This document shows positions 1 through 8,523 of a stretch of 64,000 bases of DNA, piece by piece. The notes under the pieces were generated by a model that saw only the letters and a list, made by a program, of their open reading frames with translations, did no database searches and was not told where the DNA came from. The stretch is from assembly GCF_019599145.1 (NCBI RefSeq), contig NZ_CP080647.1, positions 930,001 to 994,000 on the forward strand. The letters run 5' to 3'. A program made the translations under genes and the position numbers. Source of the DNA: Streptomyces akebiae. GTDB lineage: Bacteria; Actinomycetota; Actinomycetes; Streptomycetales; Streptomycetaceae. The number at the start of each line of letters is the position of its first letter. Positions within the stretch are counted from its first letter, which is position 1.

Positions 1-398
1 GTCGTGGCCCCGGTGGAGGTGCTGCCGCCGAGCCCACCGCGGACACCGCCGATGACGGTGAAGACGCCGGTGAACGTCTTGCGCTCGCCCTCGCAGTGGG
101 TGGTGACGCTGTACGAGCCGGGACTGGCGTCGGAGTTGACCCGCACCCGGGCCGTGGCGGTCGTGCCGCCCATGGAGGCGAGGTTGGTGGTCGGGAAGGC
201 GTTCGAGCTGATCGTGCTGCCGGCGGTCGCGCACGCGTCACCGCCCTTGACGGTGAGGACGATCTGCCCGCCACGGGCGATGACGTTGGGTGCGGCCGTG
301 ACCGAGCTCGGTTGGTCCCAAGCGGCGGCCGTCGGCGCGGCGACACCGACCAGGGCGGCCGCGGCAGCCGTGGCCGCCAGGACGCGAGTAGTACGCAT
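1..398 (-). CDS. secreted protein, N-terminal part (runs off window)
   Basis: The reading frame starts at an ATG at 396-398 preceded by GGAGGATC and runs off the left edge, so only about 132 residues are visible. It begins MRTTRVLAATAAAALVG, a classical signal peptide with an AAA-type cleavage region, followed by a beta-rich extracellular domain containing two cysteines (DAC and HCEGE) that could form a disulfide. The visible end is Gly/Ser/Thr rich (GGVRGGLGGS). I recall related Streptomyces proteins of this shape that end in a membrane segment, and they often sit beside a class F sortase as here, but the C-terminus is outside the window. Divergent from the sortase gene. Function unknown; possibly a cell-surface protein. 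Confidence 0.75.
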   Translation of the reverse strand, partial: MRTTRVLAATAAAAALVGVAAPTAAAWDQPSSVTAAPNVIARGGQIVLTVKGGDACATAGSTISSNAFPTTNLASMGGTTATARVRVNSDASPGSYSVTTHCEGERKTFTGVFTVIGGVRGGLGGSTSTGAT

Positions 399-742
399 GT
401 GATCCTCCGCGGAAGGCGCCCCGGGTCCCGTCCCCGGTCGATCGGCGAGAAAGCGCCTCCCAGAAAGACCCTCAGATGCCGTGCGCGGGGCCGCATTTCG
501 GGGCTGGTCCGTCCTGGTGAGTGCCGGTGAGGGGACACGCCGGGGATATCTCCGCATGATCGGATATCACCGCAGGTCACGGACCGGCAGAAATTTCCTC
601 GGGGAGACGAACTCGGATGGCGCAGAACTCCGCGGCGCCGCCACCCGTTCGTACCTGCCCCGTCGCCGTCGCGGTGCGGGGCGCTTAGCTTTTTCGTACG
701 CGCGACGCACACGGCGACGGCCGTGTCGAGAGGGGATGGCGA
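399..742. other. divergent intergenic region, candidate promoters
   Basis: This 344-bp spacer separates the divergent secreted protein and the sortase. I see no gene in it. Two copies of the palindrome GATATC lie 18 bp apart (545-550 and 563-568) inside similar contexts (GGGATATCTCC and CGGATATCACC) and could be a regulatory site. The sequence GAGAGGGGATGGCG just before 743 supplies the sortase ribosome binding site. Confidence 0.4.
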
Positions 743-1414
743 ATGTCTTCGTCCGGAGCGGCCGAGGCCGAATGGGAGGAGCGGCGGAAGAAGCGCGCTC
801 CGTGGGGCGTGATAGCGCTTGTTCTGCTCACCGGTCTCGCTCTCATTCGCAACGGCTCGGGGGAATTCGACGTGGGTCCGCCGCAACCCGCGTCGGCGGC
901 GGCCGCCGACAGCCGCAGCACCCCGCACGGCACCTTCGCGCATGCCCCGGACCCGCTGCCGTACGCCATGGTCGACCGGGTACGGATCCCGTCCATCCGC
1001 GTGGACGCGCCGGCCGTGGCGGTCGGACTGGACGCGCAGGGCTGGGTGGACGCGCCCCCGGCCCGCGACCCGAATCTCGCGGGCTGGTTCACCGGCGCGG
1101 TCTCCCCCGGGGAGAAGGGCACGGCCGTCGTCGTCGGCCATGTCGACAACGATCAGGGCCCGGCCGTGTTCTACGGGCTCGGCGCGTTGAAGAAGGGCGC
1201 CAAGATCGAGATCCGGCGCGCGGACAGCCGGACCGCCGTGTTCGAGACCTACGGCGTCGAGGTCTTCGCGAAGAACAACTTCCCCGGCGACCGGGTCTAC
1301 GGGAACAGCGGAGTTCCCGAACTGCGCGTCATCACCTGCGGGGGCGGTTTCTCCAAGCAGAACGGTTACGACGGGAACGTCGTCGTGTTCGCCCGCCTGG
1401 TCGAGGTGCGCTGA
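743..1414 (+). CDS. class F sortase
   Basis: A 223-residue protein with a short cytoplasmic N-terminus rich in Arg/Lys (WEERRKKR), one membrane segment at about residues 21-36 and an extracellular sortase domain from about 75 to the end. The catalytic His is in VVGHVDN (His133) and the catalytic Cys in VITCGGGF (Cys199); the Arg is likely near the C-terminus (VVFARL). Sortases cleave a sorting signal and transfer the protein to a nucleophile at the surface; class F is common in actinobacteria but its substrates are mostly undefined. The ATG at 743 follows GAGAGGGG. The divergent secreted protein at 1-398 is a candidate partner, which is inference from position only. Confidence 0.9.
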   Translation: MSSSGAAEAEWEERRKKRAPWGVIALVLLTGLALIRNGSGEFDVGPPQPASAAAADSRSTPHGTFAHAPDPLPYAMVDRVRIPSIRVDAPAVAVGLDAQGWVDAPPARDPNLAGWFTGAVSPGEKGTAVVVGHVDNDQGPAVFYGLGALKKGAKIEIRRADSRTAVFETYGVEVFAKNNFPGDRVYGNSGVPELRVITCGGGFSKQNGYDGNVVVFARLVEVR

Positions 1415-1448
1415 GCGCTCCCGGTCGGCGGGCGAGAGCCCACGGACG

Positions 1449-2318
1449 TCATCGGGCCTCTACGTACTGCCGCTGCGGCACGGTGATGCGATAACCGGAC
1501 TCCAGCAACTCGGGCAGATAGTCGCGCAGGGCCGCCACGCTCTGCGAGCGGTCGCCGCCCGCGTCGTGGGAGAGCACGACGACTCCGGGACCCGCGCCGT
1601 CCTCCACGCGCTCGGCGATGGTGTGCGCGCCCGGCATCCGCCAGTCCAGGGTGTCCACGGTCCAGCCGAGCGGCTCCATGCCGAGTTCGGCACCGAACCG
1701 GAACGCGGCCCGGTTCCAGGCGCCGTAGGGGGCACGGAACCACAGCGGCGGTTCCCCGTACGCCTTCTCGATGATCTCGCTGGTGCGGGCCATCTCCGTG
1801 AGGACCCTGGAGCGGGAGAGGGTGGTGAGCAGCGGATGGGACCAGGTGTGGTTGCCGACCACATGGCCGTCGTCGGCCATCTCGCGCAGCAGGTCCTGCT
1901 GCCGGACCACCATCTCGCCGCACACGAAGAACATCGCCCGGACGTCGTGGTCGCGCAGGATGCGCAGGATGTCCGGGGTGAAGCGGGGGTCGGGGCCGTC
2001 GTCGAAGGTCAGCACCATGCTCCGGCCGCGTCCGTCCACCCGCAGGAACGGCTCGCGCCGGACGCCGGCCGGGACGAGGGTGCGGCGGCGGGTGCGCGGG
2101 CCGTACCCGGCGATGGGCTCGAGCCGGTACGCGGTGGGCCTGAGCGCGGGACGGCCCACCGGACCGGCGGCCGGGGAGCCGGCTCCGGCCGGTGCCGGGG
2201 CCGAGCCCCCGCCGCCGATGAGCAGGGCGGCGGTGCCCGCCGTACCGGCGGCGCCCAGCAGGGCGGCCGCGCCGGTCAGCAGGTGGCGACGTGTGAACAG
2301 GCGGCGAACCGTGGGCAT
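1449..2318 (-). CDS. polysaccharide deacetylase (NodB family), Tat-exported
   Basis: This is an exported NodB-homology (CE4) enzyme expected to remove N- or O-acetyl groups from chitin-like or peptidoglycan polysaccharide. The start chosen is the ATG at 2318, which follows GAAGGA and begins MPTVRRLFTRRHLL, a twin-arginine signal; an ATG 15 bases upstream at 2333 is possible but has a poorer ribosome site. Motif 1 TFDDGPDP holds the catalytic base and metal Asp (about residues 104-111). Motif 2 NHTWSHP gives the two metal His residues, RAPYG is motif 3, and LSHD near the C-terminus is motif 5. Length is usual for secreted members. It is convergent with the sortase gene, only 34 bp apart. Confidence 0.9.
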   Translation of the reverse strand: MPTVRRLFTRRHLLTGAAALLGAAGTAGTAALLIGGGGSAPAPAGAGSPAAGPVGRPALRPTAYRLEPIAGYGPRTRRRTLVPAGVRREPFLRVDGRGRSMVLTFDDGPDPRFTPDILRILRDHDVRAMFFVCGEMVVRQQDLLREMADDGHVVGNHTWSHPLLTTLSRSRVLTEMARTSEIIEKAYGEPPLWFRAPYGAWNRAAFRFGAELGMEPLGWTVDTLDWRMPGAHTIAERVEDGAGPGVVVLSHDAGGDRSQSVAALRDYLPELLESGYRITVPQRQYVEAR

Positions 2319-2479
2319 CTGATCCTTCGTCATGACTCATCAGTCGACCAAGGCGGGGACGGCGCACCACCACGACACCGGTGCGGCGGCATGAAATCAC
2401 ACGATGAGAGTAGATTTCCGCGCCCCTGCTGACCGCCCGGCGCACGCCGGGGGCCGGCTGCTCGGATAGCCTCGCGACC

Positions 2480-2941
2480 GTGACCGATCAGCAAGCACCG
2501 CGGTTCGAACGCGGGACCGACGGACCCAAGGTCGTCCTCGTCGGTCTGGACGGCTCCGACACCTCCCTGCGCGCCGTGGCCTACGCCGCCGGTCTCGCCC
2601 GCCGCCAGCACGCGCTGCTCGCCATCGTGTACGTGCAGCCGCCGCTGGCGACCAGCGCGGCGCTCGGGGTGCCGGTGGCGGGCACGACCGAGGAGATCGC
2701 CGAGCAGTTGGTGGCGGAGATCCGGGAGGCCGCCGAGCAGGTGAAGGGGATCTTCGAAGTGCGCTGGGAGTTCCACACCTTCCGTGGCGACCCGTACAGC
2801 GGCCTGGTGACGGCGGCGGAACGCCTCAAGGCGGACGCGGTCGTGGTGGGGGCCTCCCAGCAGGCCGGCCACCGCATCGTCGGCTCGGTCGCCGTGCGCC
2901 TGGTGAAGGCGGGCCGCTGGCCGGTGACCGTGGTTCCCTAG
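2480..2941 (+). CDS. universal stress protein (UspA family)
   Basis: A 153-residue single-domain Usp protein starting at GTG 2480. The first strand VVLVGLDGSDTS carries the Asp expected at the nucleotide site, and the C-terminal segment VVVGASQQAGHRIVGSVA resembles the G-2x-G-9x-G-S nucleotide-binding loop, though the first glycine spacing is loose. The family binds ATP or cyclic nucleotides and is induced by stress or growth arrest; the client here is unknown. It stands alone between the deacetylase and the ECF sigma gene. Confidence 0.85.
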   Translation: MTDQQAPRFERGTDGPKVVLVGLDGSDTSLRAVAYAAGLARRQHALLAIVYVQPPLATSAALGVPVAGTTEEIAEQLVAEIREAAEQVKGIFEVRWEFHTFRGDPYSGLVTAAERLKADAVVVGASQQAGHRIVGSVAVRLVKAGRWPVTVVP

Positions 2942-3047
2942 CTTCCGCCGACCGTTCGTCGCACCGTTCGTCGACAGGTTCGACCGCCCGCCGCACATCC
3001 TTGACCGGCCTCTGTCCCCGCGAAGCGCCCCGCGTTCCCATACGGCC

Positions 3048-3593
3048 ATGACGGCCGGAACCACGATCACCAACGGGACGACCGCCGAACACGAGCTGGC
3101 CGAGCTCCAGCGCGAACACGGCCGACCCCTCTTCGCCCTGCTGCTGCGGCTCTCCGACGGGGACCGCCATCGCGCCGAGGACCTGGTGCAGGAGACCTTC
3201 GTGCGCGCCTGGCAGCACCCCGAGGCGCTGCGCGCCGACGACTTCGACTCCGTACGCCCCTGGCTGCTCACCGTCGGGCGGAGACTCGCCATCGACGCGC
3301 GGCGGGCCCGGCAGGCGCGTCCCGCGGAGGTGGGGGACGCGGTGCTGGAGAACGCCCGGGTGATGACCGATCACGCCGAACGGTCGGTGGCGACCCTCGA
3401 TGTGCGGGAAGCTGTGAAGACACTCACTCCCGAGCACCGCGAAGTACTGGTGCAGGTGTACTTCCAGGGGGCGAGTGTGGCGGAAGCCGCCGAAGCCCTC
3501 GGAATCCCGCCCGGTACGGTGAAGTCCCGCGCGTACTACGCACTGCGCGCCCTACGCCGGGTGCTTCCGGGATACGCGGCCGACCTGCGGTGA
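3048..3593 (+). CDS. ECF RNA polymerase sigma factor
   Basis: A 181-residue sigma-70 family protein with only regions 2 and 4, as in extracytoplasmic-function sigma factors. Region 2 is seen in HRAEDLVQETFVRAWQHP and SVRPWLLTVGRRLAIDARR (about residues 40-90). Region 4 includes LTPEHREVLVQVYFQG and a helix-turn-helix in ASVAEAAEALGIPPGTVKSR (about 125-170). The ATG at 3048 has no strong ribosome site, so the start may differ. The zinc anti-sigma gene at 4470 is the likely antagonist, separated by one uncharacterised gene. Confidence 0.92.
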   Translation: MTAGTTITNGTTAEHELAELQREHGRPLFALLLRLSDGDRHRAEDLVQETFVRAWQHPEALRADDFDSVRPWLLTVGRRLAIDARRARQARPAEVGDAVLENARVMTDHAERSVATLDVREAVKTLTPEHREVLVQVYFQGASVAEAAEALGIPPGTVKSRAYYALRALRRVLPGYAADLR

Positions 3594-3748
3594 AACCCAT
3601 GGCCGAGTCAAACCTCGGTAAAGCGCCTTGCTGAGGACCCCCGTTGAGCAATCAGCTGTCTTCTATCCGTGTTCCGGATGGGGGCCGGGGCCTGGTCTCC
3701 AGGCCCGGGGTCGGGCGACGCGCACGCACCGGAGGAAGGCAGGAAGGG

Positions 3749-4264
3749 ATGCTGCACAGAGGTCAAGAGAGCACGGACGGCGCCGGCGGCGGAGAACTGG
3801 CCGTCCCGATGGCGTGGTTCTATGCCGAGTACATCGCGGAGGAGCTGCTGCGGACGGGCGACCTGATGCCGCCGACGTCCTTCGAGTTCCGTGCGGGGCG
3901 GGACGCCCTGGCGCTGACCATCTTCCTCTCGGACGCGGGCGGTGAGCTCTCCGGCATCCGGGTCGTCACCCAGCTGGAGACCTGGCTCTCACTTACGGCG
4001 TACGACCAGCCGTGGCAGGACTGGGTGTGCGAGCGCATGGCCGACTTCACCGCCGAGGCGATGGAGTCGGGCGGCCCGTCCCCGGATCTGGAGCTGGCGG
4101 CCGCCGCGTGGCGGTGGCTGGAGGAGACGGAGCTGCTCGCACCGGACCTGGACGCGGTGCCGGGCGGCGGCGCGGTACTGGGAGAGGACGACGGCCCAAA
4201 GGTCTGGACGCCGGCATGGCGGCTCGGTCTGCCGCTGGGGCACCTGGCGATCCACCTCTTCTAG
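3749..4264 (+). CDS. conserved hypothetical protein between sigma and anti-sigma genes
   Basis: I chose the ATG at 3749 because GGAGGAAGGCAGGAAGG lies directly upstream; an in-frame TTG at 3644 would add 35 low-complexity residues. The product has 171 residues, is acidic and predicted soluble, with no signal or membrane segment. It contains alternating hydrophobic strands (FEFRAGRDALALTIFL, LSGIRVVTQLETWLSL) and an acidic C-terminus ending in LGLPLGHLAIHLF. I do not recognise a characterised family. Its position between an ECF sigma factor and a likely cognate anti-sigma factor suggests a role in, or co-expression with, that pathway. Confidence 0.75.
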   Translation: MLHRGQESTDGAGGGELAVPMAWFYAEYIAEELLRTGDLMPPTSFEFRAGRDALALTIFLSDAGGELSGIRVVTQLETWLSLTAYDQPWQDWVCERMADFTAEAMESGGPSPDLELAAAAWRWLEETELLAPDLDAVPGGGAVLGEDDGPKVWTPAWRLGLPLGHLAIHLF

Positions 4265-4469
4265 CCGGGACGCCCCGTGCGCGGGTGTCGGCCGTCCACC
4301 TGTCCCGGCCTTGGTGAACCAACTTTCTCGGTCCCGGACCAATCCGCGCGGCGGAGGGCTCCGAATCTTTTGGTTGGCATTGTCGAGAGGCTTGAGTGAT
4401 TCGCCGGTCTGGTCCGTACCGGTGGGGGCAGGAAGCAACCCCCACCGCACACCGGCCCGAGGAATTGCC

Positions 4470-5129
4470 ATGTGGTCCCAGGATCGTCATCACGACGTCG
4501 GCGCGTACGCGCTGGGCGTGCTGGACGAGGTGGATTCGTTCCACTTCGAGGACCATGTCCGCGGCTGCCCGCAGTGCGCGGTACAGGTCACCGAGTTCCG
4601 TCCGGCTGCCCGGCAGCTGATGCTGTACCGCAACGCGACACCGCGCGCCGTGCACCCGTTCGCGGCGCCCGGCCCCCGGATGCTGGGACGGCTGCTCGAC
4701 GAGGTGGCCGCCCGCCACCGGGCGAAGCGCAGGCGCTGGCTGTTCGCCCTCGCGGCGTCCGTGGTCATCGCCGTCGGCGGTCCCGCCGTGGCCGTTCTCG
4801 CAGGTCCGGGCGAGGCTCCGGACACCGTCGCCGCCACCGACGCCAAGACGGGCGTGTGGGCCGAGGTCAAGGCCGAGGAGCGGCTCTGGGGCAGCGACAT
4901 CGAGCTGAAGGTCAAGGAGGCCGACGGCGCCCACGCCTGCCGGCTCGTCGTGGTCGGCAAGGACGGCTCCGAGGAGACGGCCGCCAACTGGAAGTCCCCC
5001 GAGGGCGCCGACAAGGCCTCCGAGATGATGGGGGGCACCGCGATGCAGCGCGAGGACATCGACCACTTCGAGGTACGCAGCCAGGACGGCGAGCTCCTGG
5101 TGACCCTCAAGGCCCCGGCCTGGCGCTGA
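4470..5129 (+). CDS. zinc-binding anti-sigma factor (zf-HC2), membrane-anchored
   Basis: The ATG at 4470 gives 219 residues (MWSQDRHHDVGAYALGVLD...). The N-terminal domain has the ZAS-type zinc signature: an upstream His (HHDVG) and HVRGCPQC (H-x3-C-x2-C, about residues 29-36). This is the part that binds ECF sigma factors. One membrane segment follows at about 87-108 (LFALAASVVIAVGGPAVAVL). The C-terminal 110 residues form an extracytoplasmic domain (AVKAEERLWGSDIELKVKE region) like the sensor parts of SigK/SigL-type regulators. It probably holds the sigma factor at 3048-3593 at the membrane. The start is supported by GAGGAATTGCC upstream. Confidence 0.85.
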   Translation: MWSQDRHHDVGAYALGVLDEVDSFHFEDHVRGCPQCAVQVTEFRPAARQLMLYRNATPRAVHPFAAPGPRMLGRLLDEVAARHRAKRRRWLFALAASVVIAVGGPAVAVLAGPGEAPDTVAATDAKTGVWAEVKAEERLWGSDIELKVKEADGAHACRLVVVGKDGSEETAANWKSPEGADKASEMMGGTAMQREDIDHFEVRSQDGELLVTLKAPAWR

Positions 5130-5284
5130 CCGGGTCCACCGGACCGGCTCCGCGCCGGCCCGGGAACAGCCCCGGTTCCTCCTGAAGTTCCGCCCCCGAT
5201 TCCGTCCAGGATTGGTCCGTACCTTCAATGGTTGCGGATCATGACCGGCCGTCGGTTCCGGGCTGTTCGAGCTCTCGGTCCGGG

Positions 5285-6154
5285 TTACTTGAGCAACCGT
5301 GACAGACGTCGGTCGGCGAGGGGTTTGCCGCCCGTCTGACAGGTCGGGCAGTACTGCAGCGAGGAGTCGCTGAAGGACACCTCCCGGACGGTGTCACCGC
5401 ACACCGGGCAGGGCTCGCCGGTACGGCCGTGGACCCGCAGCCCGCTCTTCTTCTCCGCCTTCAGCCTCCCGGCCGCCAGCCCCCGGGAGCGCTCCACGGC
5501 GTCGGTGAGCGTGGTGCGCAGCGCTTCGTGGAGGTGGCGGATCTCCTCCGGTTTCAGCGAGGAGGCCAGCTTGAAGGGCGACATCTTCGCGGCGTGCAGG
5601 ATCTCGTCGCTGTACGCGTTCCCGATCCCCGCGATCAGGCTCTGGTCCCGCAGCGCACCCTTGATCTGCCGCCGCTCCCCGGCGAGGAGCCCGGCGAAAC
5701 GAGTCACGTCGAAGTCGTCGGCGAGGGGGTCCGGGCCGAGGCGGGCGATGCCGGGCACCTCCGCCGGGTCCCGCACGAGGTGGACCGCGAGCCGCTTCTG
5801 CGTCCCGGCCTCGGTGAGGTCGAAGCCCTCTCCGGTCTCCAGGGCGACCCGCAACGCGAGCGGGCTCTTGCCACCGGGTTTCGGCGGACCGTCCGGCAGC
5901 CGGTCCTTCCACTGGAGCCATCCGGCGCGCGCCAGGTGCGTCACGAGATGCAGTTCGCCCCCGTCCGCCGCGAGGTCGAGGAACTTCCCGTGCCGCCGTA
6001 CGTCGGTGACCTCCCGGCCCTCGAAGTCGCTCAGGGGCGGGTCGTACGTCTTCAGCACGCTGATGGCCACGGGCAGCACACGGACGACCTCATGGCCGAC
6101 GAGCCTGTCGACCAGGAAGTCCCGGAGAGCCTGCACTTCAGGCAATTCGGGCAT
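5285..6154 (-). CDS. Fpg/Nei family DNA glycosylase-AP lyase
   Basis: A 289-residue base-excision-repair enzyme. It starts MPELPEV, giving the catalytic N-terminal proline and Glu of the Fpg/Nei fold after Met removal. RRHGKFLDL carries the conserved Lys of the beta-turn; SLIAGIGNAYSDEIL is the helix-two-turn-helix DNA-binding motif (about residues 165-185). The C-terminal zinc finger is C-x2-C...C-x2-C (PCPVCG and YCPTC, about 243-270). All key residues are present and the length is normal. It removes oxidised bases and nicks the abasic site. It is convergent with the anti-sigma gene. Streptomyces usually carry several paralogues and I cannot tell which this is. Confidence 0.92.
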   Translation of the reverse strand: MPELPEVQALRDFLVDRLVGHEVVRVLPVAISVLKTYDPPLSDFEGREVTDVRRHGKFLDLAADGGELHLVTHLARAGWLQWKDRLPDGPPKPGGKSPLALRVALETGEGFDLTEAGTQKRLAVHLVRDPAEVPGIARLGPDPLADDFDVTRFAGLLAGERRQIKGALRDQSLIAGIGNAYSDEILHAAKMSPFKLASSLKPEEIRHLHEALRTTLTDAVERSRGLAAGRLKAEKKSGLRVHGRTGEPCPVCGDTVREVSFSDSSLQYCPTCQTGGKPLADRRLSRLLK

Positions 6155-6226
6155 ACATCAAGAGTGCCACGGGGTGCGTCGCCGGGCCGGGTGCGTGGGG
6201 GCGGGGGCCTCTCACTCAGCCGCAGG

Positions 6227-6304
6227 GGCTGCGGGCCCGAGAAGCACGGGGCGCAGCCCCTGCTTCTCAGGGGTGCGGGGAACCGCGCGAGAAGCCCCAC
6301 GCAC
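6227..6304. repeat. Streptomyces-type intergenic palindromic repeat, copy A
   Basis: This intergenic stretch contains GGGGCGCAGCCCCTGCTTCT followed by a short spacer and GGTGCGGGGAACCGCGCGAG. Read on the minus strand it shares the block GGGGCTTCTCGCGC(A/G)GTTCCCC with 14284-14345. It lies between two minus-strand genes and can fold into nested hairpins. Related copies appear at 14284-14345 and about 23656-23690. Confidence 0.75.
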
Positions 6305-6335
6305 CCGAGGCCGCCAACGCACACGCACCCCCGAG

Positions 6336-8423
6336 CTATGAGGCACCCGGCAGCACGAACTCGCACCACACGCACTTCCCCCCACCCCGCGCCTCCACTC
6401 CCCACACATCCGTCAGCCGGTCCACCAACAGCAACCCCCTCCCCGACACCCCCGCCTCCCCCGCCTCCCGCCGCCGTGGCAGCGCGCTGGAGGAGTCCTC
6501 GACCTCCACCCGCAGCCGCCGGTCGGGGCCGGCGAGCGCCCGCAGCGTCACGATGGCGGCGCCCTCCGTGTGCATGAGCGCATTGGTGATCAGCTCGTCG
6601 GCCACGAGTTCGATCTCGTCGGCCCGATCTCGCGCGCCCCAGGTGCGGACCGCCGCGCCGATCATGTGCCGGGCCTCGGTGAGCGCCTCCGGATCGCCGG
6701 GCGCGACGTGTTGCTGGAGCCGCCCGCCGGGCTGCTCGGCGCTGCGGCTGCGGCGTCGCAGCAGCAGGAGGGCCACATCGTCGTCGCCGCCCCTCTCCTC
6801 CGCCACGTCGATGAGCCGGTCGGCGAGATCGTCGACGTCGTCGGGGCCGGTGGCGATCAGCGCCTTCAGCGTCCGCATCCCGTCGTCGAGGTCGGCGCCG
6901 GGCTGTTCGATGAGGCCGTCGGTGCAGAGCAGCAGAGTCTGCCCGGGGAACATCTCGACGGTGGTGACGGGATACTCCAGGCCCCCGAACTCGGCGGACA
7001 GCCCGAGCGGCAGGCCTCCTTCCACGTTGATCCGGTGGCAGGTGCCGTCGGTGTGCCGCACCAGCGGGTCGATGTGTCCGGCCCGGACGACCTGGACCAC
7101 TCCGGTGGACAGGTCGGCCTCCGCGTACAGGCAGGTCGCGAAGCGGTCGGTGTCGAGTTCGTGGAGGAAGGCGGAGGCCCGGGCCATCACGGTGGCCGGG
7201 GTGTGGCCCTCGGTGGCGTAGGCCTTCAGGACGATGCGGAGCTGGCCCATGACGGCCGCCGCGTGCGTGTCGTGACCCTGGACGTCGCCGATGACCGCGC
7301 CGACGCGCCCGCCGGGCAGCGGGATCAGGTCGTACCAGTCGCCGCCGATGTCCCGGCCGAGCGAGCCTCCGAAGGACGCGGCGCGGTAGCGGACGGCGAT
7401 GTCGGCGCCCGGGACGCTGGGGATGGACCGGGGCAGCATGGCCTGCTGGAGCCCCTCGGCGAGGTCCTTCTCCTGCTCGTAGAACATGGCGCGCTGCAGG
7501 CTCTGGGCGATGCTGCTGCCGAGCGCGATGAGGACGTCGCGTTCCTCGGAGCTGAAGCCGCGCCGGTCGTTGTAGAGGAGCCCCATCGCCCCGATGGGTC
7601 GGGCCTGCACGATCAGCGGCAGATACGCGGCGGAGGTGATCTTGAGGTCGGTGATGTGCGGCCACAGCAGCGGATAGGACTCGGCGAACTCCTCCGGCGA
7701 CTCGATGAAGTGCGGGGAGAGGTGCCGTACGACCTCGTTCATCGGGTACTTCACGTCGAGGCGGGTGATCCTGGTGCCGGGCACATAGCTGTCCTCGGGT
7801 CCGGCGGCGACCATCCGGACGCGTCCGGCTTCCACCAGGCCCATGACGAGGCTGGTCGCGCCGAGGTGGGTGAGGCCGTCGGTGTCCTCCAGGACGTCGA
7901 TCACGTCCTGCACGGTCCGGGCGTGGGCCAGGGCGGCCGTGATGACCTGGACGACGTTGGTCTGTTTGCGACGGGCCTCGTCGAGGGCGGCCGGCTCGGT
8001 GCGGGAGCCGATCTCGCTCAGTTCGCGGGTGGCGTCACGGACGATGCCGATGACCCGGTACGGGCGGCCCGTGGCGTCGCGGCGGATGTAGCCCTGGGTG
8101 TGCGTCCAGCGCAGGGTGCCGTCGCGCAGCCGGAGGCGGAAGTAGGCCCCGTAGTTCTCGCTGCCGTCCTTCAATGCCTGCGAGACCATGGCGTCGAGTC
8201 TGTAGCCCTCCATCGGGGGCACCCGCATGGACAGGGTCTCGGGGTTGCCGTCGTACTCGTCCGGGCGCACGTCGAAGATCTCGTGGGCCTTGGCGTCCAT
8301 GTGGAACGCACCGGCGTCGAGGTCCCAGTCGAAGGTGCCCATGAGGTTGAGCGCCAGGACGGGGTCCGGGTGGGAGAGCCAGTCGTCCGGGACGTCCGAG
8401 TCGCTCGCTCCCCGATCAACCAT
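6336..8423 (-). CDS. PAS-GAF-SpoIIE phosphatase-HATPase signalling protein
   Basis: A 695-residue cytoplasmic regulator. Domains in order are PAS (about 20-135; GTFDWDLDAGAF...GRPYRVIGIVRDATREL), GAF (about 155-310), a SpoIIE/PP2C serine phosphatase (about 330-545; GGDWYDLIPLPGGRVG and IGDVQGHD metal motifs, then GGDDDVALL) and a C-terminal HATPase_c_2 anti-sigma-type kinase domain (about 560-690; VADELITNALMHT, GRGLLLVDRLTD). Such proteins dephosphorylate STAS anti-sigma-factor antagonists and may phosphorylate them with the kinase domain, acting in stress sigma or developmental partner-switching. No partner gene is adjacent. The ATG at 8423 is divergent from the next gene. Confidence 0.9.
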   Translation of the reverse strand: MVDRGASDSDVPDDWLSHPDPVLALNLMGTFDWDLDAGAFHMDAKAHEIFDVRPDEYDGNPETLSMRVPPMEGYRLDAMVSQALKDGSENYGAYFRLRLRDGTLRWTHTQGYIRRDATGRPYRVIGIVRDATRELSEIGSRTEPAALDEARRKQTNVVQVITAALAHARTVQDVIDVLEDTDGLTHLGATSLVMGLVEAGRVRMVAAGPEDSYVPGTRITRLDVKYPMNEVVRHLSPHFIESPEEFAESYPLLWPHITDLKITSAAYLPLIVQARPIGAMGLLYNDRRGFSSEERDVLIALGSSIAQSLQRAMFYEQEKDLAEGLQQAMLPRSIPSVPGADIAVRYRAASFGGSLGRDIGGDWYDLIPLPGGRVGAVIGDVQGHDTHAAAVMGQLRIVLKAYATEGHTPATVMARASAFLHELDTDRFATCLYAEADLSTGVVQVVRAGHIDPLVRHTDGTCHRINVEGGLPLGLSAEFGGLEYPVTTVEMFPGQTLLLCTDGLIEQPGADLDDGMRTLKALIATGPDDVDDLADRLIDVAEERGGDDDVALLLLRRRSRSAEQPGGRLQQHVAPGDPEALTEARHMIGAAVRTWGARDRADEIELVADELITNALMHTEGAAIVTLRALAGPDRRLRVEVEDSSSALPRRREAGEAGVSGRGLLLVDRLTDVWGVEARGGGKCVWCEFVLPGAS

Positions 8424-8523
8424 GGGGCCACTTTGACAGCATTTGCCCGATTATTCGAGTGGAGGGACCGACATCGGACCGGACATCGGACCGGGCATCG
8501 ATCCGCTCACTATCGTCGGTGCC

